A DNA stretch of 30,072 nt, taken from Clostridia bacterium (GTDB lineage: Bacteria; Bacillota; Clostridia; Christensenellales; UBA1242). Positions within the stretch are counted from its first letter, which is position 1; each line of letters starts with the position of its first letter. Shown here in pieces: positions 16,000 through 23,318 of this stretch. A program made the position numbers and the translations under genes. The notes beneath the pieces were generated by a model. That model had not been told where the DNA came from. It did no database searches and saw only the letters and a list, made by a program, of their open reading frames with translations. The stretch covers positions 1 through 30,072 of the forward strand of contig CAAGAO010000008.1 in NCBI GenBank assembly GCA_900767835.1, given 5' to 3'.

Positions 16000-18723
16000 T
16001 TATGAGAATATCTTTTTAACATAATCACTAGCACTTACTTGAACGGTTGTACGATTCATAGGGCTTGTTATTACAAAGGCTTGACCAACACCAGCGGTAA
16101 CAATACTATTCTGTTCTTCTTTATTGATTTCACCAGATTTTCGATACAATTCAACAAGGTCGTTTAAGTCTGATGGCGCAAGTGAGAAGATAAGCGAATA
16201 CTGACTGGCATTAATAACTGCGGTTGATTGACGTTCAATTTCTGGCGAGCCAACGAAGTCTTTAATATTTTGTGTAATAACGATTTGCATACCGCCATAC
16301 TTACGAATTCTTTTTGCCATTTGTGCCATAAAGTCTAGTGCTATAGGATATTCAGGGTTAATAAACATATGCGCTTCATCAACTGCAACAATAATTTTAC
16401 GATTTAATTTGTATTTTGCGTTAAAGTCTTTATTTTTAATAATTTCGTTCATTAAATATTTAAAAATAATAAGCATTTGAGCATTAGCAATAATTTGGTT
16501 GTTGTTTGCAAGCAAACTTTGGAAGTTAAATGAAATGAAGTTTTCTTTGGTTTCTAGAGTTGTTGGACCATTCCATAGTTTGCTGTTACGCCCACCTTTT
16601 GCAAATTTTTTAACATATGTTTCAATAACCATAAGGTTTGTTTTGATGTATGGGTTTTGTTCAGTTTTAATTTTTTCCAGAATCAACTCGTAGAGGTCAT
16701 CAAATATAGGGAATTCGTCCGCTTTCATATTGCTAAAGTCTGAGTGGTCGGTAATACCTTTTTTACGATAGATATCAACAACGCAAGAGTTTAAGGTTTC
16801 AAAAGCATCACTCGACATACCACCTAAGATAACTCTAAAGAATTGTTCCAAGAATTGCAAGTGTTGAGCAAAAGTGTCAGATGTGTCAACATCTTCGTCT
16901 TCATCTTGAATTTGTCTACCTTCTTTTTCTGCAATGTATTTTTCTTCTTCAATTTGTTCTTGAGATTTGTTTCGTTTTTTTATTTGAGATAAAAGAGAAT
17001 CATCTTTTAAACTTGTAAATACGTGGAAAGGATTGATAATACCCATTGCTGACGAACCAACATCAATAACTTTACCATCAAGGTTAAGAGCAAGGTTGGT
17101 ATACTCGTTTTCGGGGTCAAGAATAAAAATTTTAGTGTTATCAGCAGCAAAGTTTGCAAGTAATGTTTTTGTGGCATATGATTTACCAGAACCAGATTTA
17201 CCAATTACCATCATATTACTATTAACACGTTCGCGGTCACGTTTGAAGAAATCTATAAACACTGGGAATTCGTTATCTCCAATGTAAAATCCGTCTTTAT
17301 CTTGTAATGCAGAAGAAATAAATGGAAACATTGCTGCTAGTGAATCTGTAGGCATACCACGTTTTGCTTCTTTACAAGAATTACGCATAGAAATGTTGCT
17401 ACTAACAAAAGCATCAACTTGGCGTCCAAACATTTCACTATATTTAAACCCTTCTTGTTTTAAAATTGCACGAACATCTTTTCTTGCTGGCTCTTCACAA
17501 GTGATATATACGCTAGTTTCAAATAATTGTTGGTTATTGTTTTTTAATTGCACTAAAAGAGCCCTTAATGTTTCTAAATGTGTTTGGTTCTCAATTTGTT
17601 TACTTGTTGAGCCACCATGCATCATTTTACTTTCCATTTCCATAATTGCTTTATCTATTTTCTTTTCAGATTCATATCTTGGAATTGGCTTAAATTTTGT
17701 CATAACTTTTGTACGGTCTAAAAGATAAAATGGTGCTGCCCAAGCGTTGCCAACTTGAATTGGGAAATCGGTTATAGCAAAATGTCTATAAGGTTTACCA
17801 TCAATAAATGTTCTTGATGCTTGGAATTTAATTTCGTTTGGAGTTACCCAATCGTAATATTTGTTCATTGAAATGGTTTCAAGTTCTCTTTCGTCAAATT
17901 CTTTACCAAAATTAGCACGAAGGAAAACAAGCAAATCGTGTCCACGAAGAAGTGTACAATTTATAGATGTTACTGCATTTTGCAAAGTATTAATCATACC
18001 ATTAATAGTTGTTTCTAAAGTTTCACGATCCTTGTCATAAACTACAATGTAGAAAAAGTCTTTATAGATTTTTTCTTGACGATTCATTCTTTCCATTAAT
18101 GCAACACGTTCTTCAAACACACCCGCTCTAACATCAACCTCTGCCTTAGACATTTCGCCTTCGGATTCCATATCCATAAGTTTATTATATTTTTTATCTT
18201 CGTTATAAATATAATTATCCAAAATCATTGCTTTATTAATTTTGATAATGCTTGCTGTTTGATCGTTAGAAATTCTTGTTAATGCTTTTTGAAAAGCATT
18301 TATAACTAAGTCTTGTTTCTCGTCATTTAAAAGCCCAAAAACAATAGGGCTTACTTCAATTACTTGAGCATAGTATTCGCCAAAATCAATAAATCTATCT
18401 TGATACAATCCTTCAAAAGGAATGATTTTATTCATAGGCAAAGCGCCACGTTTTGCCTCTTTTGAATAATGTTTTGTTTGAGCAAAGAATCTAAACAAAT
18501 ATACCAATGTTTGATAAAGTCTAGTTTCGTCACCTGTTTTACAAAAATAAAAAACAAACATAAAACCAATCCAAACAAAACCTACGTAATAATGGAAAGA
18601 GAAGTTTGCTGTAAAAAGAGCAATGGCACCAGCGACTGTGATTGCCATAAAAAGTAAATCCCCAAAGGTGACTCCTTTTATAATTTCTGATTTTACTTTG
18701 GTTGTTCTTGGAATAATATGCAT
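16000..18723 (-). CDS. PrgI-VirB4 fusion: conjugation/type IV secretion-type ATPase
   Basis: VirB4/TraE-family ATPases power assembly and substrate transfer in type IV secretion systems. The N-terminus (1-90) resembles PrgI, a small membrane partner that is often a separate protein in Gram-positive conjugation modules. It has two hydrophobic helices (about 21-40 and 43-61). The VirB4 part follows, with Walker A GKSGSGKS (508-515), Walker B VAVDEAH (779-785) and an arginine-rich AKRIRKYGGMQIVITQN motif (803-819). A charged insertion lies at 581-616. Length is 907 residues. An AGGGGG SD precedes the ATG and a palindrome (18743-18762) lies in the promoter region. No relaxase, coupling protein, VirB6 or cell-wall hydrolase gene is in the window, so it stands alone here. 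It could serve DNA transfer, a fixed secretion machine, or be a remnant of an integrated element, although the frame is intact. Confidence 0.88.
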   Translation of the reverse strand: MHIIPRTTKVKSEIIKGVTFGDLLFMAITVAGAIALFTANFSFHYYVGFVWIGFMFVFYFCKTGDETRLYQTLVYLFRFFAQTKHYSKEAKRGALPMNKIIPFEGLYQDRFIDFGEYYAQVIEVSPIVFGLLNDEKQDLVINAFQKALTRISNDQTASIIKINKAMILDNYIYNEDKKYNKLMDMESEGEMSKAEVDVRAGVFEERVALMERMNRQEKIYKDFFYIVVYDKDRETLETTINGMINTLQNAVTSINCTLLRGHDLLVFLRANFGKEFDERELETISMNKYYDWVTPNEIKFQASRTFIDGKPYRHFAITDFPIQVGNAWAAPFYLLDRTKVMTKFKPIPRYESEKKIDKAIMEMESKMMHGGSTSKQIENQTHLETLRALLVQLKNNNQQLFETSVYITCEEPARKDVRAILKQEGFKYSEMFGRQVDAFVSSNISMRNSCKEAKRGMPTDSLAAMFPFISSALQDKDGFYIGDNEFPVFIDFFKRDRERVNSNMMVIGKSGSGKSYATKTLLANFAADNTKIFILDPENEYTNLALNLDGKVIDVGSSAMGIINPFHVFTSLKDDSLLSQIKKRNKSQEQIEEEKYIAEKEGRQIQDEDEDVDTSDTFAQHLQFLEQFFRVILGGMSSDAFETLNSCVVDIYRKKGITDHSDFSNMKADEFPIFDDLYELILEKIKTEQNPYIKTNLMVIETYVKKFAKGGRNSKLWNGPTTLETKENFISFNFQSLLANNNQIIANAQMLIIFKYLMNEIIKNKDFNAKYKLNRKIIVAVDEAHMFINPEYPIALDFMAQMAKRIRKYGGMQIVITQNIKDFVGSPEIERQSTAVINASQYSLIFSLAPSDLNDLVELYRKSGEINKEEQNSIVTAGVGQAFVITSPMNRTTVQVSASDYVKKIFS

Positions 18724-18742
18724 TTATGCCCCCTATAATTAT

Positions 18743-18762
18743 TTTGTATAATTTTATACAAA
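18743..18762. promoter_or_regulatory. Palindromic operator candidate upstream of the PrgI-VirB4 gene
   Basis: TTTGTATAA and TTATACAAA are exact inverted arms of 9 bases around TT, 20 bases upstream of the ATG, where the -10 box should be. A helix-turn-helix repressor dimer would fit such a site. The surrounding gap 18724-18932 is otherwise AT-rich with no gene. Confidence 0.4.
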
Positions 18763-18932
18763 TTAAACAAAAGCATTCAATTAAAATATACAATAAATTA
18801 CAAAAAATTCAAAATGATTTAAAATAATATTTTAAAATAATTTGTTTTTGTTATTTTTTATCTAAAAAATATTAATTAAATAAATAAAAATTATAAAAAA
18901 TATAGCAAAAAAACATATATTTAATTAATATT

Positions 18933-19661
18933 TTACCTTTGTAGTAAATTTTTTAATAATTTTTTATTTTCTTCGCTTATTCTATAACTATCTTGACATT
19001 TTGATATTGATTTCTTGAACACAAAAATATTATTTAAATCTTTGTAGTTTTCCTTATATTTCTTAAGAAATTTTAAAGTATTTTCTGGATAATATATCAT
19101 AATTTCACAAATAAGCCAAGAAATTGACATGTTGACATAATACTCTTGTTCATATCTTGCATTTTTAATTAAATTGAATATATCTTGTATGCTTTCTTTA
19201 TTTTTTGCAAATTTTAAAAGTTGCACAAAAGCAAATCTACGTAAATATGGATATTTACTATTTAATAGTTCACAAGAAAAAGCATAAATATCTTCCCATT
19301 TCTCTTTTTTGTTATTTAGTTTTAATGTGTCTGTACAAACCCAAGAATCAACATTTTTCAAAAAGTCTATTGTTAACGATTTTTGTAATTCATAATCTTT
19401 TATTAAACTAATAATGCAAGCGATTAAAATATCATCTTCTATAAACTTATGTGTTTTTAGGTTCAAAAAATCAACCGCATTACCCTTGCATATATCTTTT
19501 GCCATTAACCTTAAAACTGGCACTTTTATTGCAAGGCACTCTTTTTTTGTTGCATATATATTTTGCGTCCATTTTGCTTTTTCTGTGGTTTTTAACGAAT
19601 ATAAATAATTATTAAAATCTTTGACGTCTTTTTTAGTCCAATTTTGTTTATTTAGTTCCAT
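18933..19661 (-). CDS. AlkD-like DNA alkylation repair protein (HEAT-repeat)
   Basis: AlkD-type DNA glycosylases remove positively charged alkylated bases such as 3-methyladenine and 7-methylguanine without base flipping. The 242-residue protein is all-helical. It carries VDSWVCTD (104-111), the W-x3-D pattern around the AlkD catalytic aspartate (here W107 and D111), and YYVNMSISWLICE (174-186), which holds the second conserved tryptophan. SKCQDSYRIS near the C-terminus also fits the family. The ATG lies 2 bases after the stop of the pseudouridine synthase gene, so translation is coupled. Some close relatives lack glycosylase activity, so the exact function is open. Confidence 0.8.
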   Translation of the reverse strand: MELNKQNWTKKDVKDFNNYLYSLKTTEKAKWTQNIYATKKECLAIKVPVLRLMAKDICKGNAVDFLNLKTHKFIEDDILIACIISLIKDYELQKSLTIDFLKNVDSWVCTDTLKLNNKKEKWEDIYAFSCELLNSKYPYLRRFAFVQLLKFAKNKESIQDIFNLIKNARYEQEYYVNMSISWLICEIMIYYPENTLKFLKKYKENYKDLNNIFVFKKSISKCQDSYRISEENKKLLKNLLQR

Positions 19662-19663
19662 AT

Positions 19664-20503
19664 TTAAAACCTATCATCTAGTTCAATTTTTAAATTGTTT
19701 AAATAATTTAAAGGTGAAGATTGTGAAATATTAAACAAAATTTTATATGCTTTTAAATGTTGTGTTTTTGCCTTATATTTACTATTAATTTCATTCTTGC
19801 CATACTTTCCATCACCAATTATATATATTTTATTAAAAGCAAGATGCGCCCTTATTTGATGTGTTTTGCCGTCTTTAATCTTGACTTGTAACAAACTTAC
19901 ATTGCCGTTAGTTTTGATTAAAGTATATTCCGTGAATATTTCCATTCCGCCCGCTATTTTATTATTAAAAATTTTTACTTGACTTTCATCTTTATCCTTT
20001 ACCAAAAAGCCATGCAAAACTTTATGCTTTTCAACATTGCCACACACTTCTGCGTAATATAATTTTGTCACATTGCCCGCTTTAAATTCTTTTATTAATT
20101 CCTTTTGAACATTTAAATTTTTAGCAAAAATAACCAAACCTAAAGTGTTACGGTCTAGTCTATGAACAGGCAAAACATCTTTGCCCTGTTTAATAAGTTC
20201 ACTTAAAACATTATAGTCGCCATCAGATGTTTCAATACCTTTACCTTTATCTACTAAAACTATGTTTGCATCTTCATAAACAATTTTAAACATTTGTTTT
20301 TTGACGGCATTGTCGGGGACATATGCTATAATTTTACTGCCACATAAAACTGGTAAATTTTCTTTAATTCTCTCGCCATCAACTATAATATCTTTTTGTC
20401 TTAATGCACTGGTAAATGCAGAATAAACAATGTCTGGGCATTGCTTTTCTAAAACTTTTAAAATCTTATCGGTCTTTTTAACTACTACTTCTAATTTTTT
20501 CAT
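19664..20503 (-). CDS. RluA-family 23S rRNA/tRNA pseudouridine synthase
   Basis: Pseudouridine synthase of the RluA group, 279 residues from the start chosen here. An S4-like RNA-binding region lies at about 10-65 and the catalytic motif is HRLDRNTLGL (114-123, catalytic Asp at 117); the usual TSG is TLG here. HQIRAHLAF and GDGKYG follow as expected. The reading frame continues to an ATG at 20584, but the 27 extra residues are hydrophobic and unlike the family. The ATG at 20503 has a TATAGT box exactly 6 bases upstream and no SD, which indicates a leaderless message beginning at that codon. The AlkD-like gene follows in the same operon. The target uridine cannot be told. Confidence 0.85.
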   Translation of the reverse strand: MKKLEVVVKKTDKILKVLEKQCPDIVYSAFTSALRQKDIIVDGERIKENLPVLCGSKIIAYVPDNAVKKQMFKIVYEDANIVLVDKGKGIETSDGDYNVLSELIKQGKDVLPVHRLDRNTLGLVIFAKNLNVQKELIKEFKAGNVTKLYYAEVCGNVEKHKVLHGFLVKDKDESQVKIFNNKIAGGMEIFTEYTLIKTNGNVSLLQVKIKDGKTHQIRAHLAFNKIYIIGDGKYGKNEINSKYKAKTQHLKAYKILFNISQSSPLNYLNNLKIELDDRF

Positions 20504-20509
20504 ATATAT

Positions 20510-20515
20510 ACTATA
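20510..20515 (-). promoter_or_regulatory. -10 box of the RluA-like gene, leaderless type
   Basis: TATAGT on the minus strand ends six bases (atatat) before the ATG at 20503. The -35 is weak (TGCAAA near 20532-20537). It is back-to-back with the plus-strand promoter at 20571. Confidence 0.5.
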
Positions 20516-20570
20516 ACATTTTTTTACAAATTTTGCATTAAAAATGTAGATTTTTTTTAATAATGTGTAG

Positions 20571-20590
20571 TATAATATAAACATAGGAGG
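20571..20590 (+). promoter_or_regulatory. -10 box and SD of the 74-residue membrane protein
   Basis: TATAAT at 20571-20576 and AGGAGG at 20585-20590, five bases before the ATG. No good -35 is seen. The two signals decide the start at 20596. Confidence 0.6.
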
Positions 20591-20595
20591 ATTTT

Positions 20596-20820
20596 ATGGC
20601 AAAAAGTAAAAGTGATTATTTTGGTCTTGGATACTTAGTTAGTATTATTCTAGCTATTATCCCTGTTACTTCTTGGGTTTGCGGAATTATTACTCGTATT
20701 CAAGAAGGCAAAATTGTTGCAGCAATCATTAGAATATTACTAGGATTTAATATCGTTTGGATATTGGACCTAATCTTTATGATTGTTGGCAAACACATTT
20801 TCAGAATACTTAATGTGTAA
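20596..20820 (+). CDS. Small two-helix membrane protein of unknown function
   Basis: A 74-residue protein, the only convincing plus-strand gene in the window. It has two hydrophobic segments, about 10-31 (YLVSIILAIIPVTSWVCGII) and 41-64 (AAIIRILLGFNIVWILDLIF), with a short charged loop between. There is no signal cleavage site. A strong AGGAGG SD, a TATAAT box and a good terminator (20842-20879) show it is a complete transcription unit, divergent from the pseudouridine synthase. Short proteins of this layout are common in gut Bacillota and are usually unnamed. Confidence 0.75.
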   Translation: MAKSKSDYFGLGYLVSIILAIIPVTSWVCGIITRIQEGKIVAAIIRILLGFNIVWILDLIFMIVGKHIFRILNV

Positions 20821-20841
20821 AATACCAAAATTTAAAAAATG

Positions 20842-20879
20842 CATTGGAGATTATTTAATAATAGTCTCCAATGTTTTTT
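20842..20879 (+). terminator. Terminator of the 74-residue membrane protein gene
   Basis: CATTGGAGA (20842-20850) pairs with TCTCCAATG (20865-20873) and is followed by six T on the plus strand. Confidence 0.9.
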
Positions 20880-20921
20880 AATGCAATAAACTTTTCCGCT
20901 TATATTGTACTTTTATCATAT

Positions 20922-20965
20922 AAAAAAGATTGTTAATTGAAATATAATCAAAAAACAATCTTTTT
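20922..20965 (-). terminator. Rubrerythrin terminator
   Basis: AAAAAGATTGTT and AACAATCTTTTT (arms at 20954-20965 and 20923-20934) form a stem on the minus strand followed by T-rich sequence, 7 bases after the rubrerythrin stop. Confidence 0.8.
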
Positions 20966-20971
20966 ATTTTC

Positions 20972-21505
20972 TTAATAATTTTCTTTTAATATTTCAAAAT
21001 ATGCTTGTGGATGAGCACAAACTGGGCAAACTGCTGGTGCTTCTTTGCCAACATGAATATGTCCACAATTTGTACATATCCATACTTTTTCATCTTCTTT
21101 AACAAAAACTTGTTTTTCTTTTACATTTTTTGCCAAACGCAAATATCTTTCTTCGTGACGTTTTTCAATTAATGCAACACCTTCGAATTGACGAGCAATT
21201 GCTTCAAAGCCTTCTTCTCTGGCAACCTTTGCCATCTCTTTATACATCTCTGTCCATTCGCCATTTTCACCGGCAGCGGCTGCTAAAAGATTTTCATAAG
21301 TGTCGCCTATACCGCCTAAATGTTTAAACCAAAGTTTAGCGTGTTCCATTTCATTTTTTGCTGTTTCTTCAAAAATTGCAGCAATTTGATTATAACCTTC
21401 TTTTTTTGCCTTTGATGCAAAATAAGTATATTTGTTTCGTGCTTGACTTTCACCAGCAAATGCTTTTAGTAAATTTGCTTCTGTTTTACTACCTTTAAGT
21501 TCCAT
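20972..21505 (-). CDS. rbr: Rubrerythrin
   Basis: Rubrerythrin reduces hydrogen peroxide in anaerobes with electrons from rubredoxin or NADH systems. The 177-residue protein has the diiron ferritin-like domain with E19, EMEH (52-55) and EKRH (114-117). A C-terminal rubredoxin-like domain has CTNC (144-147) and CPVC (160-163). The ATG at 21505 has AAAGGAG in front and matches the family start; an in-frame ATG 54 bases further upstream would overlap the promoter. The gene forms a single unit with a TTGACA-17-TAAAAT promoter. Its presence argues for an anaerobic lifestyle. Confidence 0.95.
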   Translation of the reverse strand: MELKGSKTEANLLKAFAGESQARNKYTYFASKAKKEGYNQIAAIFEETAKNEMEHAKLWFKHLGGIGDTYENLLAAAAGENGEWTEMYKEMAKVAREEGFEAIARQFEGVALIEKRHEERYLRLAKNVKEKQVFVKEDEKVWICTNCGHIHVGKEAPAVCPVCAHPQAYFEILKENY

Positions 21506-21530
21506 AATAAATCTCCTTTTTAACATAATT

Positions 21531-21559
21531 ATTTTACTAAATAAAAAAATTATTGTCAA
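21531..21559 (-). promoter_or_regulatory. Rubrerythrin promoter
   Basis: TTGACA (21554-21559) and TAAAAT (21531-21536) on the minus strand, 17 bases apart, about 25 bases upstream of the ATG. No PerR-type palindrome was recognised. Confidence 0.8.
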
Positions 21560-21687
21560 AAATAAAACAACAAATTATCAAAAGTAGCCAATATTGAACT
21601 GATAAAGGGAAATTTAAATATATTTATTATCTAAGTTTTATAAATACATTTATAAAGCTTTGTAATTTTAGGTACTTTTAAAAAATA

Positions 21688-21713
21688 TAAAAAAGCGGTC
21701 TTATTTGACTGCT
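21688..21713 (-). terminator. Terminator overlapping the stop of the HipA-like gene
   Basis: On the minus strand AGCAGTC (21707-21713) pairs with GACCGCT (21694-21700), one mismatch, and is followed by six T. The TAA stop at 21701-21703 lies in the loop. Confidence 0.65.
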
Positions 21714-22675
21714 TCTTCTATTTTTTGTTTGTTGTTTGTTTTATAAAGTTCGCAAAGGCGTTTGCGAGAAAAATCTAAAAGTTGAATAGTATATTCTTTA
21801 TAGTCTTGGTCTATGTTGTAACCTTGTTTTTCTAGTTCATCATAAACTGGTCTTAAATCGGCATTTTTTAGAAGATTTTTTAAAATATAGTCGCATTTTT
21901 TATCATTTTTTGCCATATATAAAATTTGATGTGAAACAATATCAAAGCCGTTAAGTCCGTAGCATTTATCCATATCGAACGGAGTTACAAGCCCACCAGT
22001 TATGAAATAATTATCAACGTAATCTTTTACATTATCAAAATTATCTGCCCCACTAAAAAGAAAAGTTGATGCAAAAAAACTATATTCATTATCATAAAGT
22101 GGTGCAATTTTTAAATTGTTATTTTTGTCTTTTATAAGTGAAATATTGTTCAAGTGTCTATCCTCTTGATAGGTCAAAAGGTCAAACACCATATATGAAT
22201 ATAAAGAGTAATATATTTGGTCGTAATTTATGCTATTGTATAAAAAATCTTTTTGTTTAAGATTAACCATAATAGATTCCAAATTTTTTAGGCTAGGAGT
22301 TATGGAAACAAGTGGCACTATTTTTTCATCTTTTTTTAAAAAGTTCTTTGAAGCAATGCCATTAAGTTCATTTTCTAAGGTTGCGGAAGAATATTCAGCA
22401 CAATTAATACCCATTTGTCTTGCTAGGTTATAACACAAAATTTCGTTAAAATCTTGAATTATTGTTGTATCGTTAAATGGTCTTGGTTTTGTATATTTAA
22501 AAATCACATCACCTTTAGGCGACTTAAACCAATAAGAGCCATAGTACTCGGTAGACTTTCCCGTTACTCCCTCTCGTTCTTTTTTCTTGTTTAAACTTAA
22601 AATTAAACCTTTAGCAAGTTTTATTCTTTCATTAAACTTGTCTGCATTTTTAACAATTGCACTAAACTCTTTCAT
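21701..22675 (-). CDS. Orphan HipA-like Ser/Thr kinase domain protein
   Basis: A 324-residue protein whose middle fits the HipA/PI3K-like kinase fold. It has the catalytic loop EDRHLNNISL (171-180) with D172, H174 and N177, and the metal-binding aspartate in APLYDNEYSF (D195). YWFKSPKGD near 48-56 may supply the ATP-binding lysine. HipA kinases phosphorylate targets such as glutamyl-tRNA synthetase and act as toxins with the HipB repressor. The protein is shorter than E. coli HipA (about 440) and lacks its N-terminal subdomain. No hipB-like gene lies next to it, so a toxin role is doubtful; stand-alone relatives exist in Bacillota. Its promoter is leaderless in type (22682-22710). Confidence 0.7.
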   Translation of the reverse strand: MKEFSAIVKNADKFNERIKLAKGLILSLNKKKEREGVTGKSTEYYGSYWFKSPKGDVIFKYTKPRPFNDTTIIQDFNEILCYNLARQMGINCAEYSSATLENELNGIASKNFLKKDEKIVPLVSITPSLKNLESIMVNLKQKDFLYNSINYDQIYYSLYSYMVFDLLTYQEDRHLNNISLIKDKNNNLKIAPLYDNEYSFFASTFLFSGADNFDNVKDYVDNYFITGGLVTPFDMDKCYGLNGFDIVSHQILYMAKNDKKCDYILKNLLKNADLRPVYDELEKQGYNIDQDYKEYTIQLLDFSRKRLCELYKTNNKQKIEEAVK

Positions 22676-22681
22676 ACTTTC

Positions 22682-22710
22682 ATTTTAAAATATATCTATA
22701 ATTTTGTCAA
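22682..22710 (-). promoter_or_regulatory. Promoter of the HipA-like gene, leaderless type
   Basis: TTGACA (22705-22710) and TAAAAT (22682-22687) on the minus strand, 17 bases apart. Six bases (gaaagt) separate the -10 box from the ATG and no SD is present. Confidence 0.8.
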
Positions 22711-22896
22711 TACCAACTAATTTTAAATTACATTAATTACAAAATATTTGAAATAAAATGTGAGTAATAACTTTTTATAAAAAGTTTTCCACTCAGAGTC
22801 AAGCGATTTTTAAAAATTGCTAAAAAAGTTGGAAAAACTTTCGAAGCATAGTTATTTATTATAATTTTGAATAGTTGTCCTTTGAAGTCTAATAGG

Positions 22897-22946
22897 CAGC
22901 CCCCTCCGTCACGCATTTGCGTGACACCTCCTTTTTTTGGGGAGGA
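22897..22946. repeat. GC-rich palindromic repeat in an otherwise gene-free gap
   Basis: The gap 22676-23318 has no convincing gene. In it, cagccccctcc is followed by a hairpin GTCACGCA/TGCGTGAC (22908-22915 with 22918-22925) and then CCTCC, a T-run and GGGGAGG. The base composition is far from the AT-rich surroundings. Blocks of this form (a C-run, a GTCACGC hairpin, CCTCC, a G-run) recall palindromic repeats scattered in many Bacillota genomes. A 99-codon open frame across it is treated as spurious. Confidence 0.55.
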
Positions 22947-23063
22947 AAGGTTTGAGAGTGACTTGATTTTTTTGTGATTAAAGCGAAGGTTTGTAGTTAA
23001 CTTTAGTTTTGGTACATAAGCAATGCTTTTGTACAAATTAAACTATTATAAACTAGTGTTATG

Positions 23064-23101
23064 CAAAAAAAACACACGACTGGGTTGAAATCGTGTGTTT
23101 T
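23064..23101 (-). terminator. tuf terminator (end of the str operon)
   Basis: AAAACACACGA and TCGTGTGTTTT (arms at 23091-23101 and 23069-23079) form an 11-bp stem; on the minus strand it ends in eight T. It lies 218 bases past the tuf stop. Confidence 0.9.
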
Positions 23102-23116
23102 GGGTTTGTAAGATTT

Positions 23117-23298
23117 ACTTAATTCGGATTGAAAATTAAGTTTTTGAATATCTTTGGGTTAAAAGATATTTTAATTAGAAGTTTAATTTGTAAGAATCAT
23201 TAAACTTAGTTTTAAATATTTTTGTTTGGTCACAAGAATTTGCAACTTTTTGTGACTAAACTATTAATTTAAATAATTTTGCAAATTTGATAATTTGC
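23117..23298 (-). other. Series of five stem-loops in the tuf 3' region
   Basis: Between the tuf stop and the terminator there are five separate inverted repeats: 23117-23141 (ACTTAATT arms), 23147-23170 (AATATCTT), 23179-23207 (AAGTTTAA), 23224-23261 (12-base arms, one mismatch on the minus strand) and 23281-23298 (GCAAATT). They would fold as a row of hairpins in the tuf mRNA 3' UTR. The function is unknown; they may protect the message or be a processed small RNA. Confidence 0.5.
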
Positions 23299-23318
23299 AT
23301 TAAAAGTTAAAAGTGAAA

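Noticed and set aside
16000..18723. Complete conjugative element
   Set aside because: No relaxase, coupling protein, integrase or att-like direct repeats are seen around the VirB4-like gene within the window.
19664..20584. Longer start for the RluA-like gene at 20584
   Set aside because: The extra 27 residues are hydrophobic and unlike the family, and the -10 box at 20510-20515 lies inside them.
20972..21559. Longer start for rubrerythrin at 21559
   Set aside because: The extra 18 residues would overlap the consensus promoter; the ATG at 21505 has a good SD and matches the family.
22737..23036. 99-codon open frame on the minus strand
   Set aside because: It runs through the GC-rich palindromic repeat and AT-rich inverted repeats, has no SD and no recognisable domain; the repeat explains the open frame.
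21701..23036. HipBA toxin-antitoxin pair
   Set aside because: No HTH antitoxin gene is found on either side of the HipA-like gene.
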